Assembly (NCBI GenBank): GCA_949291295.1
Contig: CASEVE010000018.1
Span: 1 to 35,672 of the forward strand
DNA from: an uncultured Olsenella sp.
GTDB lineage: Bacteria; Actinomycetota; Coriobacteriia; Coriobacteriales; Atopobiaceae
DNA length: 35,672 nt
Direction of reading: 5' to 3'
Positions 30,693-35,672 of the stretch are shown in pieces; positions within the stretch are counted from its first letter, which is position 1, and each line of letters begins with the position of its first letter. The position numbers were made by a program, and so were the translations under genes. The notes beneath the pieces are model-generated. The model did no database searches and had not been told where the DNA came from. It saw only the letters and a program-made list of their open reading frames with translations.

Positions 30693-30727
30693 CTCTGCGG
30701 ACGGGCCATACCAGCTTGTCCGCAGAG
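30693..30727 (+). repeat. Hairpin between PTS IIC and IIB genes
   Basis: CTCTGCGGAC pairs perfectly with GTCCGCAGAG across a 15-base loop, 20 bases after the IIC stop. A GC-rich second hairpin region follows (about 30729-30760). With no T-run, a role in mRNA processing or differential stability of IIC versus IIB/IIA is plausible. Confidence 0.5.
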
Positions 30728-30835
30728 GGTGCCCCCCGGGAGGTGTCCCGAGGGGGTCCCATGTCAAGAAGCGGTGACCGTCATCTGGCGGTCGTCGGAT
30801 GCAAGGACCGGTATGCCGGTCGGAAAGGACAGATC

Positions 30836-31135
30836 ATGAAGATTATGCTGTGCTGCAACGCGGGCATGTCCACGAGCCTGCTCGTCCAGAAGATGCAGAA
30901 GGAGGTTGCGGCTCGCGGCGAGGAGGTCGCAATCGAGGCGCGCCCGATGAACGAGGCCATGGACCACATCAACGAGGCCGACGTCATCCTCCTTGGACCT
31001 CAGATTGGCTACGCGAAGGGCGATTTCGAGAAGGCCGTCGAGGGGCGTATCCCCGTCGCCGTCATCCCGATGGCCGACTACGGTCGCATGAATGCCGCCA
31101 AGATTCTCGATGACGTCAAGAAGATGCTCGGCTAG
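30836..31135 (+). CDS. PTS lactose/cellobiose-family subunit IIB
   Basis: A 99-residue phosphotransferase. The P-loop MLCCNAGMSTSLLVQKM carries the phosphorylated cysteine (C7), and LLGPQIGYAKGDF and VAVIPMADYGRMNAAKIL match the IIB-Lac family. ATG 30836 has GGAAAGGA 6 bases upstream. A longer frame from 30716 runs through the intergenic hairpins and is rejected. IIA follows after 17 bases. Confidence 0.94.
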   Translation: MKIMLCCNAGMSTSLLVQKMQKEVAARGEEVAIEARPMNEAMDHINEADVILLGPQIGYAKGDFEKAVEGRIPVAVIPMADYGRMNAAKILDDVKKMLG

Positions 31136-31152
31136 TCAGCTAGGAGGCTGAG

Positions 31153-31497
31153 ATGGAAGACATGGACGAGCTCGAGCAGATCTGCTTCGAGATCATCAGC
31201 TACGTGGGCACCGCAAAGTCCTGCTACGTCAACTCGATCGCCAAGGCCAAGGAGGGCGACTTTGCCACGGCGGCTGAGCTAGTCAAGCAGGGTGACGAGG
31301 CATACAACGGAGGCCATGAGGTGCACATGAAGCTGCTTCAGGCCGAGGCGTCCGGCGCGGGCAAGAAGACGCTGCCGCTTCTGCTCCTCCACGCCGAGGA
31401 CCAGATGGCGAGCGCAGAGACCTGCAAGCTCATGGCGCTGAACTTCGCCGACACTTATCGCGAGCTGATCTCCCTCAAGGAGAGGCTCGGCGCGTAG
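31153..31497 (+). CDS. PTS lactose/cellobiose-family subunit IIA
   Basis: A 114-residue helical trimer-forming protein that passes phosphate from HPr to IIB. The phosphorylated histidine is H80 in LLLLHAEDQMASAE. C-FEIISYVGTAKSCYVNSIAKAKEGDF is the typical first helix pair and YNGGHEVHMKLLQ the second. AGGAGG precedes the ATG. Last gene of the unit, followed by a strong hairpin. Confidence 0.94.
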   Translation: MEDMDELEQICFEIISYVGTAKSCYVNSIAKAKEGDFATAAELVKQGDEAYNGGHEVHMKLLQAEASGAGKKTLPLLLLHAEDQMASAETCKLMALNFADTYRELISLKERLGA

Positions 31498-31519
31498 GCG
31501 CAGCGAGGAGAGACGGAGA

Positions 31520-31548
31520 GGCCGGGGCCGCCAGCGACGGTCCCGGCC
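31520..31548 (+). terminator. Terminator of the bgl/PTS operon
   Basis: GGCCGGGGCC and GGTCCCGGCC form a 10-bp stem with one wobble around a 9-base loop, 22 bases after the IIA stop, followed by CTTTGTGGTTG, which is moderately T-rich. Confidence 0.6.
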
Positions 31549-31616
31549 CTTTGTGGTTGAGTTGGCCTCCTTGCGGCGAGCCGCGGACTCGTTGGGCGCG
31601 GCTGCGCGGAAACGAC

Positions 31617-31846
31617 CTAGAGCTGGGCGAGAAGGTCGGCGATCGTGGTCCGGGCGAGGCTCGCGCGCAGGGTGTCCTGAGCGGCGGAGAGCGGGCCGTC
31701 GAGCACGTCGTGGATGCGGCTGCCCACGGGGCAGGCGGGCGAGGGGTGCGCGTGGAAGCCAAAGAGGCTCGCGTCGCTCTCCACGGCGTCAAAGACGTCG
31801 AGCAGCGTGATCTTGCTCGCGTCACGCGCGAGGGAGGAGCCGCCCA
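31617..31846 (-). pseudogene. C-terminal half of an Rrf2-family regulator
   Basis: Reads GVGGSSLARDASKITLLDVFDAVE, then CPVGSRIHDVLDGPL and TTIADLLAQL at the stop. This is the wing and C-terminus of Rrf2 proteins (G-G-x-x-L-A-R, I-T-L, C-P-V-G). The N-terminal helix-turn-helix is gone: upstream of GVGG the frame enters the oppositely oriented racemase fragment. Both genes have lost their 5' halves at the same point, near 31846-31855. Confidence 0.8.
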
Positions 31847-31849
31847 CGC

Positions 31850-32100
31850 CGGTCGAGAAGGACCGCGCGCTCGTGAACCGCGTGATCTTTGACGAGCTCT
31901 GCTTGGGCGACATCTGCGACGATTCGCGCGCCGAGTTCCTTCGCACCATCGATGGGCTTGCCGAGCGCGGAGCGCAGGGGGTCGTCCTCGGCTGCACGGA
32001 GATCGGCCTGCTCGTGCGCCCCGAGGACACAGACGCCCCGCTGTTCGACACGACGCTCATCCACGCCCGCGGGGCGGCGCTGAGGGCTCTCGAGGACTGA
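31850..32100 (+). pseudogene. C-terminal third of an aspartate/glutamate racemase
   Basis: Reads RALVNRVIFDELCLGDICDDSRAEFLRTIDGLAERGAQGVVLGCTEIGLLV and ends with PLFDTTLIHARGAALRALED. The second catalytic cysteine is present in the V-L-G-C-T-E-I motif. The first catalytic cysteine and the N-terminal lobe are missing. No start codon with an SD is available. It is fused tail-out to the Rrf2 remnant. A short product cannot be an active racemase because the active site needs both cysteines. Confidence 0.8.
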
Positions 32101-32166
32101 TCGGGCAGGGCTCTTGGCCCTTCGGGGCGATGGTCCCTGTCACCGCGTTCAAAGCGGGCTGAGATA

Positions 32167-32316
32167 ATGCGAGCTGGGTACAATGTCAACGCCCATCGCG
32201 GTTTTCCGTTTGACGTGCGCCTGCCTGAACCCAAGGTCGAGGCCTTCGCTTCCGAGGAGGAAGCGGCGGAGTTTTCAGATCGGCTCGCGTTGAGGATGAT
32301 GAACGATACGCGGTGA
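32167..32316 (+). pseudogene. relB/dinJ antitoxin remnant lacking its RHH domain
   Basis: Forty-nine codons ending GFPFDVRLPEPKVEAF...SDRLALRMMNDTR. GFPFDVRLP is the junction that follows the RHH domain in RelB/DinJ proteins. The DNA-binding strand and helices that should precede it are absent, and there is no SD before the ATG at 32167. It overlaps the toxin remnant at its 3' end, preserving the ancestral operon order. Confidence 0.65.
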
Positions 32317-32539
32317 GATCTGGACGATGCGGGATGACCTTTACGCAAGCAAAGCTCGTCCGGTCGTTATTGTGCAGAGCGACAAGATGAGCGGTTTCGA
32401 CTCGATTGTGCTTTGTTTGATGACGGACAAGATCGCTTCGGTCAGTCGAAGCATGCTGGGCAAGAGGATTGGCGTCTTGGAGAGAGACCGGATAGACGAG
32501 GTGTCGGAAAAGCTTGCGCTCGTTCTGGGACTCTCATAG
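32306..32539 (+). pseudogene. mazF/pemK-type toxin remnant with internal deletion
   Basis: The frame reads (ATA)RGEIWTMRDDLYASKARPVVIVQ, then SDKMSGFDSIVLCLMT, and jumps to DKIASVSRSMLGKRIGVLE with a normal end. Typical MazF/PemK proteins have about 25-30 more residues between CLMT and the SRSMLG strand, which includes part of the active site. The expected start codon position (32306) is ATA instead of ATG. So both the start and the core are damaged. A 70-residue product from ATG 32327 would be unlikely to be toxic. Confidence 0.7.
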
Positions 32540-32573
32540 TCGCTTTCTGCAAAGTAGGGGGAGTAATGTCGTT

Positions 32574-32753
32574 ATGGACCTCTCGCGCATAGACGCCCGC
32601 CTGCTCTCGCGATCCGGCGCCACGAAGGCCCTCCACGAGAAGTGGGGATGGATGGTCTACTGGGTTGGCGGCAGGCAGTTCGCCTGCGAGTTCACCACCT
32701 CGCCCGACGCCAAGCTGCCCAAGCGCGTGCAGCGGGAGGTTTCCGGCGAGTAG
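32574..32753 (+). pseudogene. MmcQ/YjbR-like gene with the middle deleted
   Basis: Fifty-nine codons: an N-terminal part (LLSRSGATKALHEKWGWMVYWVGGRQFA) like the start of MmcQ/YjbR proteins, then directly KLPKRVQREVSGE, which resembles their extreme C-terminus. Normal members are about 120 residues, so roughly half is missing and the frame is kept. It has a weak SD (GGGGGAG, 11 bases before the ATG). It may be transcribed, but the fold should be lost. I am moderately sure of the family. Confidence 0.55.
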
Positions 32754-32755
32754 CG

Positions 32756-33256
32756 CTACCTCGCGAGCGTGCGCAGCGCGTCGGCGGCGGCCTGTGACGT
32801 GAGGTAGAGTCTGAGGCCGATGGGGCTCACCTCGAGCCCCACGACGGGCGAGCCCTCATAGGTGGTGACCTCGAGGCCCTTGTACTCCTGGAGGTCGTCG
32901 GCGCTCTGTCCGAGCTTCTGCGTCTCCGGCTCCCACAGCTCGAAGACGTACTCTGCGTCGGCGTCCGGCTCAGTGGCGATGCCGCTCTCCTTAGAGAACG
33001 GCTCGAACGCGTCCTCGATCTCCGCCTGGTCGGTCACCTCGCGAATGACCTCGCCGGTCTGGGCGTCCTTCACCACAAGGCGGCAGACCTTGCCCCAGTC
33101 GACGTTCGAGAGCGTGTCGGCGAGCTCCTGCGCCTGCGAGGCGACCTCCTCCGCCTGGTCGGCGATGTCGTCTGGCCCGGGCAGCCCGAAGCACCCCGCG
33201 AGGGGCAGTGCGATGGTCGCGGCGAGCAGGGCAGCGATAGCAGTGCGTGCTCTCAT
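32756..33256 (-). CDS. Putative lipoprotein of unknown function
   Basis: A 166-residue secreted lipoprotein. The signal peptide MRARTAIAALLAATIALPLAGC ends in the lipobox L-A-G-C (C22), so it should be lipid-anchored outside the membrane. An acidic helix (DDIADQAEEVASQAQELADTL) follows, then a mixed domain with CRLVVKDAQTGEVIREVTD. No catalytic motif is recognised. GGAGGGAG precedes the ATG. A TATAAT box and GCGAG-TTT-CTCGC hairpin lie just upstream. Confidence 0.85.
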   Translation of the reverse strand: MRARTAIAALLAATIALPLAGCFGLPGPDDIADQAEEVASQAQELADTLSNVDWGKVCRLVVKDAQTGEVIREVTDQAEIEDAFEPFSKESGIATEPDADAEYVFELWEPETQKLGQSADDLQEYKGLEVTTYEGSPVVGLEVSPIGLRLYLTSQAAADALRTLAR

Positions 33257-33269
33257 GGGTCTCCCTCCT

Positions 33270-33290
33270 GCGAGTTTCTCGCCTATTATA
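33270..33290 (-). promoter_or_regulatory. -10 box and leader hairpin of the lipoprotein gene
   Basis: On the minus strand TATAAT (33290-33285) is a perfect -10. It is followed immediately by GCGAG-AAA-CTCGC (33282-33270), a 5-bp-stem hairpin that contains the recurrent GCGAGAA heptamer and ends just before the SD (GGAGGGAG). Confidence 0.55.
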
Positions 33291-33314
33291 GCTTCTGCTC
33301 GAGACTTCGTTCCT

Positions 33315-34037
33315 TCACACCTTGAGCGACTGCAGGAACGCCTTCTGCTCTGGCGCTATGCGGCGGCTCTCGCGCGCCTTCTGGAGCGCCTTGTTGTGCG
33401 TCCAGGGGTCGAGGGCGATCGGCCTCCGCTCGAAGAGGGGCAGCGTCGCCGCAGGCTGCTTTATCAGGGCGAACGAGAAGTACCAGGCGCGCGCCATGTT
33501 GACGTAGTACTCGGGGCGGTCGATGCCGGCGACGAGCGCGAGGTGATCGGGCTCGAAGGCGTCGTCCAGGAAGAGCGTCATGAGCTGGACCACCCCAAAG
33601 CGCACCGTATACTCCGGCTCCGCGACGACCCAGCCGCGGATGCGCTCGAGCACCGCCGGCAGGTCCCGCTTGAAGGCGGGGACGCGAATCAGGTCACAGG
33701 TCGCCCAGTTGTCGACGAAGGGGAGGAAGGCGTCGAGCAGCTCGAACGCCTCCGTGGGCGTCTTCGCCATTCTGCCGATGAGCTCGCCGTGCAGGTTGTT
33801 CTCGTCGTAAGTCCCGTGTGGAAGCGCCGCGAGAAAGGCGCGCGCCTCAGCGGGCCGCTCGCGTGCGAGCCTGCGGGCGTAGTCGCGCAGCGCCGGCGTG
33901 CGCACGCCGAGGATGCGCTCGGGGTCGACAGTCGGCACGAGCTTCGCCTGGAAGTCGCGGTACGTGGGATCGGCAAGCGCCTCGAGCTCGCGCCTGATGC
34001 GGTTAGTCACACTGTCCTGCGGCGTCTCTCTACTCAT
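33315..34037 (-). CDS. DNA alkylation repair protein, AlkD-like
   Basis: A 240-residue all-helical HEAT-like glycosylase of the AlkC/AlkD family that removes alkylated bases. It contains the active-site neighbourhood FVDNWATCDLI (Trp and Asp as in AlkD) and EYYVNMARAWYFS. ATG 34037 is chosen because AAGGGAG precedes it; the frame upstream to 34160 covers the promoter. A LexA box at 34053-34066 sits just upstream, so it should be induced by DNA damage. Confidence 0.88.
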   Translation of the reverse strand: MSRETPQDSVTNRIRRELEALADPTYRDFQAKLVPTVDPERILGVRTPALRDYARRLARERPAEARAFLAALPHGTYDENNLHGELIGRMAKTPTEAFELLDAFLPFVDNWATCDLIRVPAFKRDLPAVLERIRGWVVAEPEYTVRFGVVQLMTLFLDDAFEPDHLALVAGIDRPEYYVNMARAWYFSFALIKQPAATLPLFERRPIALDPWTHNKALQKARESRRIAPEQKAFLQSLKV

Positions 34038-34052
34038 GTGGCTCCCTTGAAA

Positions 34053-34066
34053 CGAACATGTGTTCC
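34053..34066 (-). promoter_or_regulatory. LexA (SOS) box of the alkD-like gene
   Basis: CGAACATGTGTTCC matches the GAAC-N4-GTTC core exactly. It begins 16 bases upstream of the ATG, and TATAGG (about 34072-34067, minus strand) may be the -10, so the box would overlap the transcript start. Confidence 0.7.
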
Positions 34067-34110
34067 TATAAAATGAGTCTAGCACATGGAACGTGGCGGC
34101 GGAATTGAGA

Positions 34111-34139
34111 TTGACATTAATAACGCGAGACGATACTAT
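34111..34139 (+). promoter_or_regulatory. Strong promoter overlapping the higB start codon
   Basis: TTGACA (34111-34116) and TACTAT (34134-34139) are exactly 17 bases apart, a near-consensus promoter. The predicted transcript start (about 34146) lies after the higB ATG at 34138, so this promoter would skip the toxin start but still transcribe higA. Confidence 0.5.
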
Positions 34140-34416
34140 GATTAGGCCATTTGCAGACAAGGATACCGAGCGGCTCTCGTCGGGATTTCGCGTTGCAAGG
34201 TTCTTGGTGTTCGAGCGCGTTGCACTGAGAAAGCTTCGTCAGCTGCAAATCGCAAACGAGCTGTCTGACCTCAGAATTCCGCCGGGGAATCGTCTCGAGG
34301 CACTGAGCGGAGATGGAGCTGGGCAATTCAGCATCCGCATCAACGACCAGCTCCGAGTCTGCTTTCGGTGGGTCGAGGGAGGTGCCGAGGATGTCGAAAT
34401 CGTTGACTATCACTGA
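34138..34416 (+). CDS. higB: HigB/RelE-like toxin
   Basis: A 92-residue RelE-superfamily ribosome-dependent mRNase. MIRPFADKDTERL is the family start. LRKLRQLQIANELSDLRIPPGNRLEALSGDGAGQFSIRINDQLRVCFRW is diagnostic for HigB (R-x-P-P-G-N-x-L-E, S-I-R-I-N-D-Q). No good SD precedes the ATG. It ends 26 bases inside higA. The toxin-first order is normal for higBA. Confidence 0.9.
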   Translation: MIRPFADKDTERLSSGFRVARFLVFERVALRKLRQLQIANELSDLRIPPGNRLEALSGDGAGQFSIRINDQLRVCFRWVEGGAEDVEIVDYH

Positions 34417-34735
34417 GCCTGTTCACGAGGGGGAGATTGTTGCCCCCATTACTCCGGGCGAGCTACTGCGCGACGAGTTTCTCGTGCCCATGGGCATCTC
34501 GCAGTACCGTCTTGCCAAGGAGACGGGCATACCTGCGCAGCGCATCGGACAGATCGTGTTGGGGCGCCGCTCCGTGACTGCCGACACTGACCTGAGGCTC
34601 TGTCGTTTCTTTGGCCTGTCTGACGGGTATTGGCTACGTGCGCAGGCGGCGTACGACATCGAGGTGGCCCGACGCAAGCTCGAGCCTGAGCTCAGGAAGA
34701 TAAAGCCCTTCTCCAAGATTGCCGCTGTGCTGTAG
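34391..34735 (+). CDS. higA: HigA/VapI-like antitoxin
   Basis: A 114-residue XRE-type antitoxin. ITPGELLRDEFLVPMGISQYRLAKETGIPAQRIGQIVLGRRSVTADTDLRLCRFFGLSDGYWL contains the VapI-type helix-turn-helix, followed by AAYDIEVARRKL. It overlaps higB by 26 bases, implying coupled expression. It should bind the operon promoter and neutralise HigB. Confidence 0.9.
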   Translation: MSKSLTITEPVHEGEIVAPITPGELLRDEFLVPMGISQYRLAKETGIPAQRIGQIVLGRRSVTADTDLRLCRFFGLSDGYWLRAQAAYDIEVARRKLEPELRKIKPFSKIAAVL

Positions 34736-34917
34736 TCCACATCACGCGGCCTCTGCCCAGCACCGCCAAGCCCTGCCAAACTCTGCTAAACGCCATCACG
34801 CGTCTTCGGTGGCCGCCCAAAGGTACGGCCCGCTGTCTCCGGCATACAAAGAAATATCGATCCGACCGCTCATCCCGGCCCGCTGGGCCGTTAATAGGGA
34901 TAGAGGGAGGTGGCGCC

Positions 34918-35424
34918 GTGGGCGAGAAGAACGGGCGGACGGACGAGGCGGAGCGTCTGGTCGGCGAGCACTACGCCGACGTGCTGCGGTACTGCCGCAG
35001 GCACGCGCCGGCGGGGCTCGCCGAGGACGCCGCCCAGGAGACGTTCCTACGCTTCGTCCGCGCCCGCTCGCGCTACCGGGAGCGGGGCCGCGCCCGCGCC
35101 TACCTCGTCACAATAGCCCGCAACGTCTGCGCCGACATGGCCCGGGACCGCGCGTCCTCGTGGGCCGATCTCCCGGAGGCGCTCCCCGGCGGGGGCGACC
35201 CGGGCGAGGCGGACGACCGCCGCGACCTGGCCTCGGCGCTCGCCCGGCTGCCCCGCGCCCAGCGCGAGGCGCTCGAGCTCAGGTACGGGGAGGACCTCAC
35301 GGTCGGCGAGGTGGGCGCCGCGCTGGGCATGAGCAGGTTCGCGGCGGCGCGCGCCCTGTCGTCGGCGCTCGAGGCGCTGCGGGCGGACCTGGACGTTCGA
35401 GACGAGAAGGACGGGGAGGTCTGA
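34918..35424 (+). CDS. ECF-type RNA polymerase sigma factor
   Basis: A 168-residue sigma-70-family protein starting at GTG with GGGAGGTGG upstream. Region 2 is residues 12-75 (LVGEHYADVLRYCRRHAP...DAAQETFLRFVRARSRYRERGRARAYLVTIARN). Region 4 is about 105-155 (LPRAQREALELRYGEDLTVGEVGAALGMSRFAAARALSSALEALR). No region 3. The gene immediately downstream, two codons away, is probably its anti-sigma partner or target. The signal is unknown. The preceding 182 bases (34736-34917) hold no gene. Confidence 0.9.
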   Translation: MGEKNGRTDEAERLVGEHYADVLRYCRRHAPAGLAEDAAQETFLRFVRARSRYRERGRARAYLVTIARNVCADMARDRASSWADLPEALPGGGDPGEADDRRDLASALARLPRAQREALELRYGEDLTVGEVGAALGMSRFAAARALSSALEALRADLDVRDEKDGEV

Positions 35425-35425
35425 G

Positions 35426-35672
35426 ATGAGGATGCGAGAGAGGCGCGCCCTCGAGGGCGCGCTGCGGGACCACTACCGGGCGGTTCCCGGCGCCGACGCC
35501 GCCGCGCCCCGCGCGCTCGTGGAGGCGGTCGCGGCCGAGATGGCCCGGCCCTCCCGGCCGCGCGCCGCGGAGGTCGTCGCCGGGCAGGCCCGCCGCGTCG
35601 GGGCGGGGGCGTGGGCGCTGCACGCGGCGCTCGTCCTTCTCGCCGTGCCCTGCGCCCTCTCCGGGGTCGGCG
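35426..35672 (+). CDS. Start of a membrane protein downstream of the sigma factor
   Basis: ATG 35426, one base after the sigma stop, with GGGGAGG upstream. The frame stays open to the window edge (82 residues). The first 55 residues are charged (MRMRERRALEGALRDHYRAVP...), then WALHAALVLLAVPCALSGVG begins a membrane segment. A cytoplasmic N-terminus followed by a membrane helix and this position suit a membrane-bound anti-sigma factor or related partner, but no zinc-binding motif is visible. Confidence 0.7.
   Translation, partial: MRMRERRALEGALRDHYRAVPGADAAAPRALVEAVAAEMARPSRPRAAEVVAGQARRVGAGAWALHAALVLLAVPCALSGVG

Noticed and set aside
30716..30835. 40-residue N-terminal extension of PTS IIB
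   Set aside because: It runs through intergenic hairpins. The internal ATG at 30836 has a strong SD and gives the normal family length.
34038..34160. 41-residue extension of the AlkD-like protein
   Set aside because: It covers the SOS box and promoter; ATG 34037 has its own SD.
1..35672. CRISPR arrays, rRNA, intact insertion sequences, integrases or replication origins
   Set aside because: No regularly spaced repeats, rRNA signatures, transposase motifs or dnaA-box clusters were seen when reading the sequence.

Overview
The window is about two-thirds G+C with dense, mostly Shine-Dalgarno-led genes. Gene content (riboswitch-controlled anaerobe-type thiC and ThiH, PTS sugar uptake, many toxin-antitoxin genes, LexA boxes of the GAAC-N4-GTTC type) suggests a high-GC Gram-positive anaerobe. 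A Coriobacteriia member (Olsenella/Atopobium/Collinsella-like) is my best guess; this is inference, since no rRNA is present.

Layout. 1-2.3 kb: a leftward GntR(YtrA-type)-ABC ATPase-ABC permease operon with a strong promoter embedded in TATAC-type repeats. 2.4-9.05 kb: a TPP-riboswitch-controlled thiamine operon, thiC-thiS-thiF-thiG-thiH-(ThiE/TenI-like)-thiE-thiD, covering both the pyrimidine and thiazole branches and their coupling. 9-9.9 kb: a DUF2200 protein and an XRE regulator, separated by a palindromic repeat. 10.1-16.05 kb: an orphan FtsX-type permease, then a cassette bounded by 31-bp direct repeats, then an XRE-TPR regulator. The cassette carries an FtsX permease, an ABC ATPase fused to a RelB/DinJ ribbon-helix-helix domain, and a RHH-antitoxin/GNAT-toxin pair. 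I consider it the most novel system here. 16.2-17.5 kb: an EamA exporter and a Gdx/SugE small multidrug resistance exporter under a guanidine-III riboswitch. 17.5-18.07 kb: a gene-free stretch with a LexA box over a promoter. 18.07-19.6 kb: an AbiEi/AbiEii type IV toxin-antitoxin pair. 19.6-22.2 kb: an XRE/zinc-ribbon/TipAS fusion regulator, relics of two ATPase/kinase genes, and a PACE efflux pump. 22.2-25.6 kb: a LysR regulator, a small protein, an alpha/beta hydrolase, and two damaged genes (aldo-keto reductase, DUF5131). 25.6-31.5 kb: a beta-glucoside module of ROK kinase and GntR/UTRA regulator (leftward) and GH1 phospho-beta-glucosidase plus PTS IIC, IIB and IIA (rightward). 31.6-32.75 kb: a graveyard of five truncated or internally deleted genes. 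32.75-35.7 kb: a lipoprotein, an SOS-boxed AlkD-like repair protein, a HigBA pair, and an ECF sigma factor with the start of its presumed partner.

How parts fit together. Thiamine synthesis is gated by TPP at thiC. The GntR/UTRA protein probably senses a phosphorylated beta-glucoside and controls PTS import and phospho-glycoside hydrolysis. Defence and stability genes (AbiE, HigBA, RHH-GNAT, relB/mazF relic) and deletion-scarred genes alternate with metabolic operons, which marks much of 10-35 kb as accessory. Three near-identical-core palindromes (GGGACAGTCCC type) sit directly at gene ends, and a GCGAGAA heptamer recurs in the intergenic gaps.
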